Notes: generated by a model not told the origin, from the letters alone. A stretch of DNA of 64,000 bases from Omphiscola glabra (GCA_964017045.1 OZ024794.1:1505501-1569500); one strand, 5' to 3'; positions 23,766 through 35,340 are shown, counted from the first letter of the stretch. Translations and numbers: made by a program.

Positions 23766-23950
23766 TGTGTTATAGGGGCAATAACATCGGCACGTGTGTT
23801 ATAGCGGACAATAACATAGGAACGTGTGTTATAGCGGACAATAACATCGGCACGTGTGTTATAGCGGACAATAACATCGGCACGTGTGTTATAGCGGACA
23901 ATAACATAGGCACGTGTGTTATAGCGGACAATAACATCAGGACGTGTTAT
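23766..23950. repeat. 30-bp minisatellite, about 6 copies
   Basis: The unit contains GGCACGTGTGTTATAGCGGA and CAATAACAT; each copy carries a CACGTG E-box palindrome in the common variant. Confidence 0.95.
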
Positions 23951-24685
23951 ATTGGATCTACTTGCGCTTTTGTAAAAGTGCCGACAGTGCTATGTAGGAG
24001 AGATATGCCGTCGCATTGGTGACCAGTGGTGACAAAACCTGTCATCATTAAGAAATCAGACTTCTGTATCGTTCAAAACATTTGGACAGCGCTGACCACA
24101 ACGGGCTGCTGACCACAGGGGGTTGCTTACCACAACGGGCTGTCAGATACAGCAAGTTTATATTTATATTATATTAACTAGCTGTACAAAGAAAGGATTT
24201 CTATTGAAACTAATTTAATTGAAAGATTTGATACGTTGACTATAAACCGCATTAATCAAATCAAAACCTGTCATGATCTGGTCTTGATTCTACATTGTAC
24301 TTGCGCCAAATATTTCTCTGTTCTCCTGTCTTCCTTTTTGGGGGAGAAACTTGTGCCTCTCCCCCCCCCCCCACCACGTTTCTTATATCTTTATTTCTCT
24401 TATTTTACGTATCTAAAAGGTAGGATATATTTGTATATTTATACTTATATATTTATACATATATTTTTCTTCATTAAAAATAGTTTGACGCCGAAACATC
24501 TTATATAAAAACTATTTTGACTTTTAGATCAAGGAACCTATTTTGTTACACCGACACAATTCGTTGATGTTGATCTCATTGAAGGTTTCAGCTTTACACT
24601 GAGGCATCCTAATCATTTTAATGTGACACCTTCACAAGACTCTCAGATCCTCTTATGGCCTGTCAGTTTTCACGGTGTTGTCCAC
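23951..24685. other. Non-repetitive spacer
   Basis: Unique sequence with a 12-C run at 24361-24372 and AT-rich sequence to its right. No gene recognised. Confidence 0.55.
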
Positions 24686-25855
24686 CGTTAGGCAGTGGGG
24701 TTGCTAATAAGTCTGTTCCACCGATAGCCAGAGGTTAGTTAATGTGTCTGTTCCCCCGATAGCCAGAGATTTGCTAATGTGTCTGTTCCGCCGATATCCA
24801 GAAGTTTGCTAATAGTTCTATTCCACCGATAGCCAGAAGTTTGCTAATGGGTCTGTTCCACCGATAGCCAGAGGTTTGCTAATGGGTCTGCTCCCCCGAT
24901 AGCCAGAAGTTTGCTAATGGGTCTGTTCCACCGATAGCCAGAAGTTTGCTAATGTGTCTATGCCACCGATAGCCAGAGGTTTGCCAATGGGTCTGTTCCA
25001 CCGATAGCCAGAAGTTTGCTAATGTGTCTGTGCCACCGATAGCCAGAGGTTTGCTAATGTGTCTGTTCCACCGATAGCAAGAGGTTTGCTAATTGGTCGG
25101 TTCCACCGATAGCCAGAGGTTTGCTAATGGGTCTGTTCCACCGATAGCCAGAGGTTTGCTAATGGGTCTGTTCCACCGATAGCCAGAGGTTTGCTAATGG
25201 GTCTGTTCCACCGATAGCCAGAGGTTTGCCAATGGGTCTGTTCCACCGATAGCCAGAAGTTTGCTAATGTGTCTGTGCCACCGATAGCCAGAGGTTAACT
25301 AATGTGTCTGTTCCACCGATAGCAAGAGGTTTGCTAATTGGTCGGTTCCACCGATAGCCAGAGGTTTGCTAATGGGTCTGTTCCACCGATAGCCAGAGGT
25401 TTGCTAATGGGTCTGTTCCACCGATAGCCAGAGGTTTGCTAATGGGTCTGTTCCACCGATAGCCAGAGGTTTGCTAATGGGTCTGTTCCACCGATACCCA
25501 GAGGTTAGCTAATGGGTCTGTTCCACCGATAGCCAGAGGTTGGCTAATGGGTCTGTTCCACCGATAGCCAGAGGTTGGCTAATGGGTATGTTCCACCGAT
25601 AGCCAGAGGATTGCTAATGGGTCTGTTCCACCGATAGCCAGAGGTTTGCTAATGGGTCTGTTCCACCGATAGCCAGAGGTTTGCTAATGGGTCTGTTCCA
25701 CCGATAGCCAGAGGTTGGCTAATGGGTCTGTTCCACCGATAGCCAGAGGTTTGCTAATGGGTCTGTTCCACCGATAGCCAGAGGTTTGCTAATGGGTCTG
25801 TTCCACCGATAGCCAGAGGTTGGCTAATGGGTCTGTTCCACCGATAGTCAGAGGT
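24686..25855. repeat. 35-bp minisatellite, about 33 copies
   Basis: The unit contains CCACCGATAGCCAGAGGTTT and GCTAATGGGTCTGTT. Left copies are diverse (AAGTTTG, TGTGTCTG) and right copies more uniform. Confidence 0.97.
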
Positions 25856-25990
25856 TGGCTAATGGGTTTAGCCAGAGGTTGGCTAATGGGTTTAGCCAGA
25901 GGATTGCTAATGGGTTTAGCCAGAGGTTGGCTAATGGGTTTAGCCAGAGGTTGGCTAATGGGTTTAGCCAGAGGTTGGCTAATTGGTTTA
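25856..25990. repeat. 24-bp minisatellite derived from the 35-bp unit
   Basis: About 6 copies of a shortened unit (GGCTAATGGGTTTAGCCAGA plus GGTT) lacking the TCTGTTCCACCGAT part. It directly continues the 35-bp array, so a deletion derivative appears to have been amplified separately. Confidence 0.95.
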
Positions 25991-26451
25991 AACCATATTC
26001 TAGTAAAAACAAGTCTAGGTCGCTTTTATGTTTAAATTATTTTGTTTGAAAACACAATTTCGACATTAGAAGACTCCGGTTGGCTAGTCCGGAAATTGAC
26101 GACGCCATCTACTTAACATTTTTCCATAAATTGAACTGAATGTCACAGAATGTCACACAAACACCCCCTCCCCCCTTTTACACAGACAAACTTTGTATCT
26201 GACAGTTATGAGATTGTAATGAAAAGCTTTAGAACGCAAGCCACAGTTGACTGACTGTCTGACTGACTGACTGACCGGGGCAAACGATATGATGAGATTA
26301 TTTAGTGTAAGATTATTTGTTGAACAAGAGATACACGGAATTATGCAAGGTGGTTCGTTGACGTTTGGGGATCCCTGTGGTATGCCAATTTTTAACCATT
26401 CAATGATGACGTTGTGTCAAAGAATCACATAAACTTCTCTTAAAGGCCTTT
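25991..26451. other. Non-repetitive spacer
   Basis: Unique sequence with a short CTGA tetranucleotide run at 26250-26275. Confidence 0.6.
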
Positions 26452-26700
26452 AACTGGGTGCCCCCTGGCCTATGACGGGGTGCCCCCTGGCCTATGACGG
26501 GGTGCCCCCTGGCCTATGACGGGGTGCCCCCTGGCCTATGACGGGGTGCCCCCTGGCCTATGACGGGGTGCCCCCTGGCCTATAACGGGGTGCCCCCTGG
26601 CCTATAACGGGGTGCCCCCTGGCCTATGACGGGGTGCCCCCTGGCCTATAACAGGGTTGGCAACCCCTGGCCTATCAAAGGGTTGCCCCTGGCCTATAAA
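26452..26700. repeat. 22-bp minisatellite with GGGG/CCCC hairpin potential
   Basis: About 10 copies of a unit containing ACGGGGTGCCCCCTGGCCTA. GGGG and CCCC in each unit are self-complementary around TG. Confidence 0.95.
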
Positions 26701-26987
26701 AGGTTTACTCCCTCTTCGGGTTTACTACCTACAATCTCAAATGCAGACCTTTTCTGGGGGTTATATATGCCAACAAAGGTTACCCCTCGAGTAATCCGGT
26801 AGGTATTCTCCCCCCTGAATTTCACACAATAAACAAGGACCCATACTCTTCTCGACATCAATTGTTGCCCTTGCGTTGACTGTCTGACATCTGTGTAACT
26901 ATTTATAGGCCAGACTTTACTCGACTCTATGCTACAACAGACTATTCTTTATATCATACGGTTCTTTGGTATTTCTCTTGTGGACAA

Positions 26988-27300
26988 GGTATCGGGATTA
27001 AGTGGCTAAGTTGTCTATGACCATATAACGGGATTGTGTGGCTAAGTTGTCTATGACCAGATAAGGGTATTATGTGGCTAAGTTGTCTATGACAAGGTAA
27101 GGGTATTGTGTGGCTAAGTTGTCTATCATAATGTAAGGATATTGTGTGGCTAAGTTGTCTATGACAAGGTAAGGGTATTGTGTGGCTAAGTTGTCTATCA
27201 TATGTAAGGATATTGTGTGGCTAAGTTGTCTATGACAAGGTAAGGGTATTGTGTGGCTAAGTTGTCTATGACAAGGTAAGGGTATTGTGTGGCTAAGTTT
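26988..27300. repeat. 36-bp minisatellite, about 8.5 copies
   Basis: The unit contains TGTGGCTAAGTTGTCTATGA and CAAGGTAAGGGTATTG; some copies carry TCATAATGTAAGGATA instead. Confidence 0.95.
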
Positions 27301-27321
27301 ACTTTGTACCGATTGTTTCTT

Positions 27322-27648
27322 CGTTGGTTCACGTTCTCCAAGTCGGTCCACGTTCTCCCAGTCGGCCCACGTTCTCCCAGTCGGTCCACGTTCTCCCACT
27401 TGGTCCACGTTCTCCCAGTCGGTCCACGTTCTCCCAGTTGGTCAACGTTCTTCCAGTCGGTCCACGTTCTTCCAGTCGGTCCACGTTCTCCCAGTTGGTC
27501 CACGTTCTCCCAGTTGGTCAACGTTCTCCCAGTTGGTCCACGTTCTCTCAGTTGGTCCACGTTCTCCCAGTTGGTCCACGTTCTCCCAGTCGGCCCACGT
27601 TCTCCCAGTCGGTCCACGTTCTTTCAGTTGGTCCACGTTCTCACAGCT
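27322..27648. repeat. 19-bp minisatellite, about 17 copies
   Basis: The unit is GTTCTCCCAGTCGGTCCAC or the TTGG variant. ORFs of 112 to 139 codons on both strands have a 19-residue period (3 x 19 bp) and are artefacts. Confidence 0.96.
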
Positions 27649-28033
27649 CATTTTCCCGTGTCTTCATGTTTTGTTGTAATACAATATGAAAGAGTGTGAA
27701 AGAAAGACTCTAACATTGTCAGACAATAACACTCTGTTTTCTGGTCATATCTTATAATATTCTTAAAAAACTAAAACTTAAATTAGAAACAAAATTTTTA
27801 AAAATATCGGTTTGTTTGCAAATTGTTCTTATACCGTATCTGGAGACTTTCGGTCAGCTCCAAGATATCGAAACCGTCCGGTAATGAACTACGTGAAACT
27901 CGATCCGCAGAGAGCTCCTATTGTCTGTCTTTGAAAGTCTTGGTTTGATTTCCTCAGCTCTAAGTCGAGCAGGTTCTTTTCTCCTCTTCTTGTTTTTTCA
28001 TCAGCTCTTATTCGATCGCCTGTCCCAGTTATA
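27649..28033. other. Non-repetitive spacer
   Basis: Unique sequence up to the second SPIN-like element; no gene recognised. Confidence 0.6.
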
Positions 28034-28205
28034 CAGCGGTTCTCAACCTGTAGGTCGCGACCCCTTTTGGGGGTCGAACGACCCTTACACAGGGGTCCCC
28101 CAAGACCATCGGAAAAGACATATTTATGAAGAAGCGACGAAAAGAATAATAGGGTTGTGGGACTGTATTAAAGGGTAGTGGCATCAGGAAGGTCGAGAAC
28201 CACTG
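28034..28205 (-). mobile_element. SPIN-like hAT MITE (copy 2)
   Basis: Ends CAGCGGTTCTCAACCTGTAG and AAGGTCGAGAACCACTG. Interior motifs GGTCGCGACCCCTTTTGGGG, GTCGAACGACCCTTACACAG and AAGACCATCGGAAAAGACAT match the SPIN end strongly, more closely than copy 1 in this part, whereas the AT-rich middle is missing. The flanking octamers CAGTTATA and CCCTGATA share only 5 of 8 bases, so the TSD is decayed or absent. Confidence 0.88.
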
Positions 28206-28303
28206 CCCTGATACAATAGTGCTGACGTATTTAAACCATGAAATAAACAGCAAAAATGAGACGTACTATTGGAACAAATAAAACTATACGTTTGACGTCA
28301 GCA

Positions 28304-28408
28304 CAGTTTTGTTTTTGTCTGTTTAATTCTCTGGGATATTTTGTTTTTGTCTGTTTAATTCTCTGGGATATTTTGTTTTTGTCTGTTTAATTCTCTGGGA
28401 TATTTTGT
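28304..28408. repeat. 32-bp minisatellite, 3 copies
   Basis: The unit contains TTTTTGTCTGTTTAATTCTC and TGGGATATTTTG. Confidence 0.93.
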
Positions 28409-28484
28409 TTTCATTGTTTTGGGTTTTTTAAAATTTCTTTTCTTTTGTGTGTAGAAAAATCCAGGAAAAATTGCGATTATTTAA

Positions 28485-28815
28485 CGTTACCTACCACATC
28501 GTGACGTCACCTCCCACAACGTGACGTTATCTACCACATCGTGACGTCACCTCCCACAACGGGACGTCACCTCCCACAACGGGACGTCACCTCCCACAAC
28601 GTGACGTCACCTCCCACAACGGGACGTCACCTCCCACAACGTGACGTCACCTCCCACAACGTGACGTTACCTACCACATCGTGACGTTACCTACCACATC
28701 GTGACGTCACCTCCCACAACGTGACGTCCCCTCCCACAACGTGACGTTACCTACCACAACGTGACGTGACCTCCCACAACGTGACGTTACCTCCCACAAC
28801 GTGACGTTACCTCCC
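28485..28815. repeat. 20-bp minisatellite carrying TGACGTCA palindromes
   Basis: About 16 copies of GTGACGTCACCTCCCACAAC, with GTTAC and CATC variants. Many copies hold a full CRE octamer. It directly abuts the next array. Confidence 0.96.
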
Positions 28816-29255
28816 ATGGATTGAGACTTTGAGCCATTTGATGGAGTGAGACTATGAGCCATTTGATGGAGTGAGACTATGAGCCATTTGATGGAGTGAG
28901 ACAATGAGCCATTTGATGGATTGATACTTTGTGCCATTTGATGGAATGACGCTATGAGCCATTTGATGGAGTGAGACTATGAGCCATTTGATGGAGTGAG
29001 ACTATGAGCCATTTGATGGATTGATACTTTGTGCCATTTGATGGAATGAGACTATGAGCCATTTGATGGAGTGAGACTATGAGCCATTTGATGTAGTGAG
29101 ACTATGAGCCATTTGATGGATTGATACTTTGTGCCATTTGATGGAATGAGACTATGAGCCATTTGATGGAGTGAGACTATGAGCCATTTGATAGATTGAT
29201 ACTTTGTGCCATTTGATGGAATGAGACTATGAGCCATTTGATGGAGTGAGACTCC
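28816..29255. repeat. 25-bp minisatellite, about 17 copies
   Basis: The unit contains TTGATGGAGTGAGACTATGA and GCCAT; GATACTTTGTGCC variants recur as a multi-unit higher-order pattern of roughly 4 units. Confidence 0.96.
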
Positions 29256-29669
29256 AGTAGGTCAAGGAATAGTTCAGGCTTATGGGGAATGTAATGTTTT
29301 TTATATAAACCTCATCATTCCCATTTTAAAGGTCCCTTTTCTTCGCGCTAATGTCTATTCATTAAAAAGCTGACAATTGTCCTCCCCCCCCTCCCAGGTC
29401 TCTGCCACAGCCCACCCCTACCCCCGAGGCCCCAAACTCCAAAAACTCTTACACTCGGTCAGAATCCTGTGCTCTGACTTTTCATATGGCAGATATTTCA
29501 TACCCGGGAGTCCGTCTCTTCATTAAAAGAAATCACTTCTGCTCCCTAGACAAATCAAATTTTGGCTTGATATTCAAGGCATCGACCTGACTAACCACCC
29601 CCCCCCACCCCCACCCCACCTACCCCCATCACAAGTCTGGGGTGGGATGGAACTGTTCTACTGTTGCTA
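29256..29669. other. Non-repetitive spacer, C-rich
   Basis: Several short C runs (29380-29430, 29598-29640). No gene recognised. Confidence 0.6.
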
Positions 29670-29768
29670 TTTAGTAGTTGAATAGTTGAACTGTTGAGTA
29701 GTTGAATAGTTGAACTGTTGAGTAGTTGAATAGTTGAACTAGTGAGTAGTTGAATAGTTGAACTGTTT
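29670..29768. repeat. About 24-bp minisatellite of AGTTGAA/TAGTTGA words
   Basis: Copies of AGTAGTTGAATAGTTGAACT with GTTG, about 4 copies. Confidence 0.9.
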
Positions 29769-29954
29769 GTCCATTGAAACAGTCCAAGAGTGGCGAATTC
29801 ATTCTTGTGACTCAAATTGTTCAATTCTTGTTTTTACCGGAGTCCAAGTTAAAAAATTACATCGGCAAATTTCAGGCCGGAAACAAATATTATTTATGAT
29901 GCTAATTCATTTAAATAAATGTTAATTAAATAATTATGTGTGAGTCGTTTTCCA

Positions 29955-30425
29955 GAGTTAACAGCCTGGCACGTGTAGCACCTGTGGCACTTGTCGCCCC
30001 TGTAGCACTCGTAGCAATTGTAGCACCTGTATCACTTGTAGCACCTGTAGCGCTTGAGACACCTGTAGCGCTTGTAGAACCTGTAACACTTTTAGCACTG
30101 TAGCACTTGTAACACCCGGTAGCGCTTGTGGCACCTGTAGCACGTGTAGCATTTGCAGCACTCGTAGCATTTGTAGCACCTGTAGCGCTTGAAACACCTG
30201 TAGCGCTTGTAGCACCTGTAGCACTTTTAGCACCTGTAGCACGTGTAGCACCCTGTAGCGCTGCTAGCACCTGTTGCGCTTGTAGCACCTGTAGCACTTT
30301 TAGCACCCTGTAGCGCTTGTAGCACTTGTAGCACCCTGTATCACTTGAAGCACATGTAGCACCTGTAGCGCTTTTAGCACCTATAGCCCTTGTAGCACCT
30401 GTAGCCCCTGTAGTAAATGTAGCAC
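29955..30425. repeat. 9/18-bp minisatellite of TGTAGCACC words
   Basis: Dozens of TGTAGCACC, TGTAGCGCT and TGTAGCACT 9-mers in varying order. The Ala/Thr/Val-rich ORFs on both strands are artefacts. Confidence 0.94.
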
Positions 30426-30535
30426 CATCATACAATATACTTCAGTAAATCTTGCACCACTTTGTGGTACTGATGAAGAACAAGACATCTTCATATACCT
30501 GACTGATGCTCTCAAATGACTGAATGAAATGACTT

Positions 30536-30862
30536 GACCCGTGACTGTATTCAGTCTTGTTCTATGTGCCCCAACTGTATTCAGTCTCGTTCTATGTGCC
30601 CCAACTGTATTCAGTCTCGTTCTATGTGCCCCAACTGTATTCAGTCTCGTTCTATGTGCCCCAACTGTATTCAGTCTCGTTCTATCTGCCCCAACTGTAT
30701 TCAGTCTCGTTCTATGTGCCCCAACTGTATTCAGTCTCGTTCTATGTGCCCCAACTGTATTCAGTCTCGTTCTATGTGCCCCAACTGTATTCAGTCTCGT
30801 TATATGTGCCCCAACTGTATTCAGTCTCGTTCTATGTGCCCCAACTGTATTCAGTCTCGTTC
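30536..30862. repeat. 30-bp minisatellite, about 11 copies
   Basis: The unit contains TGTATTCAGTCTCGTTCTAT and GTGCCCCAAC; almost identical copies, open in all three + frames. Confidence 0.97.
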
Positions 30863-30945
30863 AATGTGTTTCAGATGTTAATTTGTAGTGTACCTTTTTT
30901 TTCTTTGTAATATTGTTAGATTGATTAAACTCAATCACGCTGTAC

Positions 30946-31005
30946 CCGCGTAGTCAGAGGCGGTGCAGTCTCAGTCAAGGCGCCAGGGTTCGACTCCCTG
31001 CTGTG
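30946..31005 (+). mobile_element. tRNA-derived SINE-like head
   Basis: TAGTCAGAGGCGG (30951-30963) resembles an A box, and GGTTCGACTCC (30987-30997) is a near-perfect B box. The B box lies in a fully paired T-arm: CAGGG, loop TTCGACT, CCCTG (30984-31000). The anticodon and acceptor arms do not fold convincingly, so it is more likely a SINE head or tRNA relic than a working tRNA. The 3' body and tail were not delimited. Confidence 0.4.
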
Positions 31006-31195
31006 GCCTACAATAGTCGGTTCAATGTAATCATGGGCTCAACTCTCTCGATACACCAGGACAAGCCTGATTTTCAATTTTAGCCAATGGAGCTGTCAGA
31101 AACCAACTGATTGACTGGGTTCTCCCGACACAAAAGTCAGAACAATGGAATGGAGTCGGTAGTCATAGTAGGGGTCATAGAGCAACATGGACTAA

Positions 31196-31325
31196 GCAGT
31201 GAGAGTCAGGGTCATTGAGAGACGTGGAGTCAGTAGACAGAGTCAAAGTCTTAGAGAAATATGGAGTCAGTAGACAGAGTCAAAGTCTTAGAGAAATATG
31301 GAGTCAGTAGACAGAGTCAAAGTAA
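31196..31325. repeat. 37-bp minisatellite, about 3 copies
   Basis: The unit contains AGTCAGTAGACAGAGTCAAA and GTCTTAGAGAAATATGG. Confidence 0.93.
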
Positions 31326-31424
31326 CGTGGTACGTGGAATAATATCATTGTGTAGTTACATCATTTTGTGATCAATAGTTTAATTAGTTCAGATAAATCT
31401 TTCAGGTGCAATGTATCAAAAAAT

Positions 31425-31730
31425 CCTTCCCCCCTAACACTCCCCCACCCTTCCACTCCTCCTCAACCCTCCCACTCCTCCCCCACCCTTCCATTCCTCC
31501 CCACCCTCCCACTCCTCCCCCACTCCTCCCAATCCCCACCCTCCCACTCCTCCCCCACCCTTCCACTCCTCCACCCTCTCACTCCTCCCCACCCTCCCCC
31601 ACCATCACACTCCTCCAACTCACCCACCCTTCCACTCCTCCCCCTCCCTCCCACTCCTCCCCCACCCTCCCACTCACCCACCCTCCCCACTCATCCCCCA
31701 CCCTTCCACCCCCACCCTCCCACCCCCACA
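31425..31730. repeat. C/T-rich polypyrimidine tract
   Basis: CCTCCCCCACCCTTCCACTC-type words repeated irregularly, strongly strand-asymmetric. Pro/Ser/His-rich ORFs are artefacts. Confidence 0.95.
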
Positions 31731-32170
31731 ATGTTAAGAAATCACTTTAAAATGTATCGGAAACTGCAATTAAAACTCAATACTGAAAGTGCTCCTGGTT
31801 GGTGGGCTAGTAAAACGATTCCTGCTATGATTTCTGACATTCAGACCCGGTCCGTGTCCACATCGCCCAGCGACGAGGGTATCGATCCTCACTCAGCACG
31901 AATACAGCCATTCACTGCCATCTATCCTCCACTCATGACATATTATATTCCATATCAGTTGTCTCGATGTAGCCTCTCCGGTTGCTTCTCTTGACTCTAC
32001 TGACACGGCTTCTTGTGACGTCAGAAGGACGTCATGAGAGACCACGTGATCTCGCGTAGATGATGAGAACATCCGAGATGTTCTACAAAGTCACTAAAAT
32101 TAGAAAGTGCCCCAAAGGTTTGACAACAAATTATTCATAAACTGGGTGGTCTACGACATAAGCATTTATC
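31731..32170. other. Non-repetitive spacer
   Basis: Unique. The reading frame from 31731 to 31994 is open (tail of a longer ORF begun in the C-rich tract) and includes a complex-looking stretch, but I recognise no domain or splice signals. Confidence 0.5.
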
Positions 32171-32660
32171 AGACCACCATATCAACACAGCGCCATATCA
32201 TCACATCACCATATTATCACATCACCATATCATCATATCATCACATCACTATTTTATCATTTTAACACATCACCATATTATCACATCACCATATCGCTTA
32301 TCAACACATCACAATTTTATCATTTTAACACATCACCATATTATCACATCACCATAATGCTTATCAACACATCACAATTTTATCATTTTAACACATCAGC
32401 ATATTATCACATCACCATATCGCTTATCAACACATCACAATTTTATCATTTTAACACATCACCATATTATCACATCACCATATCGCTTATCAACACATCA
32501 CAATTTTATCATTTTAACACATTACCATATCATCACATCACCATATCGCCATTTAAACACGTCACCATGACACCATATCACCATATCAATACATCAACCT
32601 ATCACCCCGTCACCATATCAACGAATCCTCTCATCACGACATCACCTTATCAATACAATA
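32171..32660. repeat. CACATCACCATAT-word array with 63-bp higher-order unit
   Basis: Short ATCACCATAT and ATCATCACATC words are organised, from about 32240 to 32540, in a 63-bp unit containing CTTATCAACACATCACAATT (32297, 32360, 32423 and so on). Confidence 0.92.
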
Positions 32661-32684
32661 CATATCAACACGTGACGTCTTAAA

Positions 32685-34150
32685 CCCACTTATATGACGT
32701 CCTACATCTACCTATGTGACGTCCTACATCCACCTATATGACTCCTACATCCACCTATGTGACGTCCTACATCCAGCTATATGACTCCTACATCTACCTA
32801 TGTGACGTCCTACATCCACCTATATGACTCCTACATCTACCTATGTGACGTCCTACATCCACCTATATGACTCCTACATCCACCTATGTGACGTCCTACA
32901 TCCACCTATATGACTCCTACATCTACCTATGTGACGTCCTACATCCACCTATGTGACGTCCTACATCCACCTATGTGACGTCCTACATCCACCTATGTGA
33001 CGTCCTACATCCACCTATGTGACGTCCTACATCCACCTATGTGACGTCCTACATCCACCTATATGACTCCTACATCCACCTATGTGACGTCCTACATCCA
33101 CCTATGTGACGTCCTACATCCACCTATGTGACGTCCTACATCCACCTATATGACTCCTACATCCACCTATGTGACGTCCTACATCCACCTATATGACTCC
33201 TACATCTACCTATGTGACGTCCTACATCCACCTATATGACTCCTACATCCACCTATGTGACGTCCTACATCCACCTATGTGACGTCCTACATCCACCTAT
33301 GTGACGTCCTACATCCACCTATATGACTCCTACATCCACCTATGTGACGTCCTACATCCACCTATATGACTCCTACATCTACCTATGTGACGTCCTACAT
33401 CCACATATATGACTCCTACATCTACCTATGTGACGTCCTACATCCACCTATGTGACGTCCTACATCCACCTATATGACTCCTACATCCACCTATGTGACG
33501 TCCTACATCCACCTATATGACTCCTACATCTACCTATGTGACGTCCTACATCCACCTATGTGACGTCCTACATCCACCTATGTGACGTCCTACATCCACC
33601 TATGTGACGTCCTACATCCACCTATATGACGTCCTACATCCACCTATGTGACGTCCTACATCCACCTATGTGACGTCCTACATCCACCTATGTGACGTCC
33701 TACATCCACCTATATGACTCCTACATCCACCTATGTGACGTCCTACATCCACCTATGTGACGTCCTACATCCACCTATGTGACGTCCTACATCCACCTAT
33801 ATGACTCCTACATCCACCTATGTGACGTCCTACATCCACCTATGTGACGTCCTACATCCACCTATGTGACGTCCTACATCCACCTATATGATTCCTACAT
33901 CCACCTATATGACTCCTACATCTACCTATGTGACGTCCTACATCCACCTATATGACTCCTACATCCACCTATGTGACGTCCTACATCCACCTATATGACT
34001 CCTACATCCACCTATGTGACGTCCTACATCCACCTATATGACTCCTACATCTACCTATGTGACGTCCTACATCCACCTATATGACTCCTACATCCACCTA
34101 TATGACTCCTACATCCACCTATGTGACTTCCTACACCCACATATGTGACG
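32685..34150. repeat. Mixed 22/21-bp minisatellite, about 67 copies
   Basis: Two unit types are interspersed: a 22-bp form with TGTGACGTCCTACATCCACC and a 21-bp form with TATGACTCCTACATCCACC. Their order forms recurring blocks. The 22-bp form carries a TGACGT CRE half-site, destroyed in the 21-bp form. Confidence 0.97.
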
Positions 34151-34531
34151 TCATTCAAGCACTTCTATGACCTTCACAAATGGTACCGAGACGCCCCTCA
34201 CTGACCAGGGACAATACAAAACGAAATCACGTGCACACGTCGTTGGGTCATCCGCAGATTTGTCGCACGAGACATTTTGAACGTTTTAAACTTTGGTGGT
34301 TCATCAAATGCCCTAACTTTTAGAAATGTTCAAATTATATTTTAAAATATTACAACAAAGTTAAGGATTTAAGTTTTGTTCGTCAACCCAGTTCTTGTCA
34401 TATATGGGTTTTGTTCCACAAAAGACTTACGAATATATTAATTAACATATTGGAGATTTAAAAACGTAAGAATAAGATGTTTCATTGAGACCATCGTGCC
34501 TCTTTCTTCATTGGCCAACCTTCATTCCCAA
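34151..34531. other. Non-repetitive AT-rich spacer
   Basis: No gene recognised. Confidence 0.6.
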
Positions 34532-34840
34532 CTCCCAGCCATACCCAGCCGTTCCCAGCCATTCCCAGCGATACCCAGTCATTCCCAGCCGAGCCCAGCT
34601 ATTCCCAGCCGAGCCCAGCGATTCCCAGCCGAGCCCAGCGATTCCCAGCCGAGCCCAGCTATTCCCACCGAGCCCAGCTATTCCCAGCCGTGCCCAGCTA
34701 TTCCCAGCCGAGCCCAGCGATTCCCAGCCGAGCCCAGCGATTCCCAGCCGAGCCCTGCTATTCCCACCGAGCCCAGCTATTCCCAGCCGTGCCCAGCTAT
34801 TCCCAGCCGAGCCCAGCTATTCCCAACTGAAGCAAGCCGT
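34532..34840. repeat. 20-bp minisatellite, about 15 copies
   Basis: The unit is CCCAGCCGAGCCCAGCGATT or the CTATT variant. A roughly 100-bp block (GATTCCCAGCCGAGCC to CCGTGCCCAGC) is present twice. Confidence 0.95.
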
Positions 34841-34947
34841 ATCAACAACAGCAGGGCAATGAAAGTCCCACTGAAAGACTCAACTCATTCGTGCAATGAA
34901 TTCATTGGCTATTGTGGTAGTGAAATCTTGTAGAGACAAAACAGAGC

Positions 34948-35125
34948 TTGGGGCGCCCACTTGAAGGTAACCTAGGATATAGTGGGGCGCCCACTTGACG
35001 GTAACCTAGGATATAGAAGGGCGCCCACTTGAAGGTAACCTAGGATATAGAGGGGCGCCCACTTGAAGGTAACCTAGGATATAGAGGGGCGCCCACTTGA
35101 CGGTAACCTAGGATATAGAGGGGTG
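34948..35125. repeat. 34-bp minisatellite, 5 copies
   Basis: The unit contains GGGGCGCCCACTTGAAGGTA and ACCTAGGATATAGA. Confidence 0.95.
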
Positions 35126-35224
35126 CTCACGGTTTTAACAAAATAGTTCTGTGTTTTTGTAAAGTTTGTTCACAATGGTCATTTTGACATCGGGCTTTAT
35201 GAGCAAAAAATAAATTTATATTTA

Positions 35225-35340
35225 ATTAGGTTTGGTCTAGTATCATGAAAAATTATTTGGTTCTAGTATTATGAAAAAGGTTTGGTTCTTGTATCATGCC
35301 ATAGGTTTGGTTTTAGCCTTATGAAATAGTTTCGATTATC
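35225..35340. repeat. 27-29-bp degenerate repeat, 4 copies
   Basis: The copies share TTTGGTTCTAGTATCATGAA. Confidence 0.82.

Noticed and set aside
31790..31900. tRNA-like B box GGTATCGATCC
   Set aside because: No A box at suitable distance and poor stem pairing.
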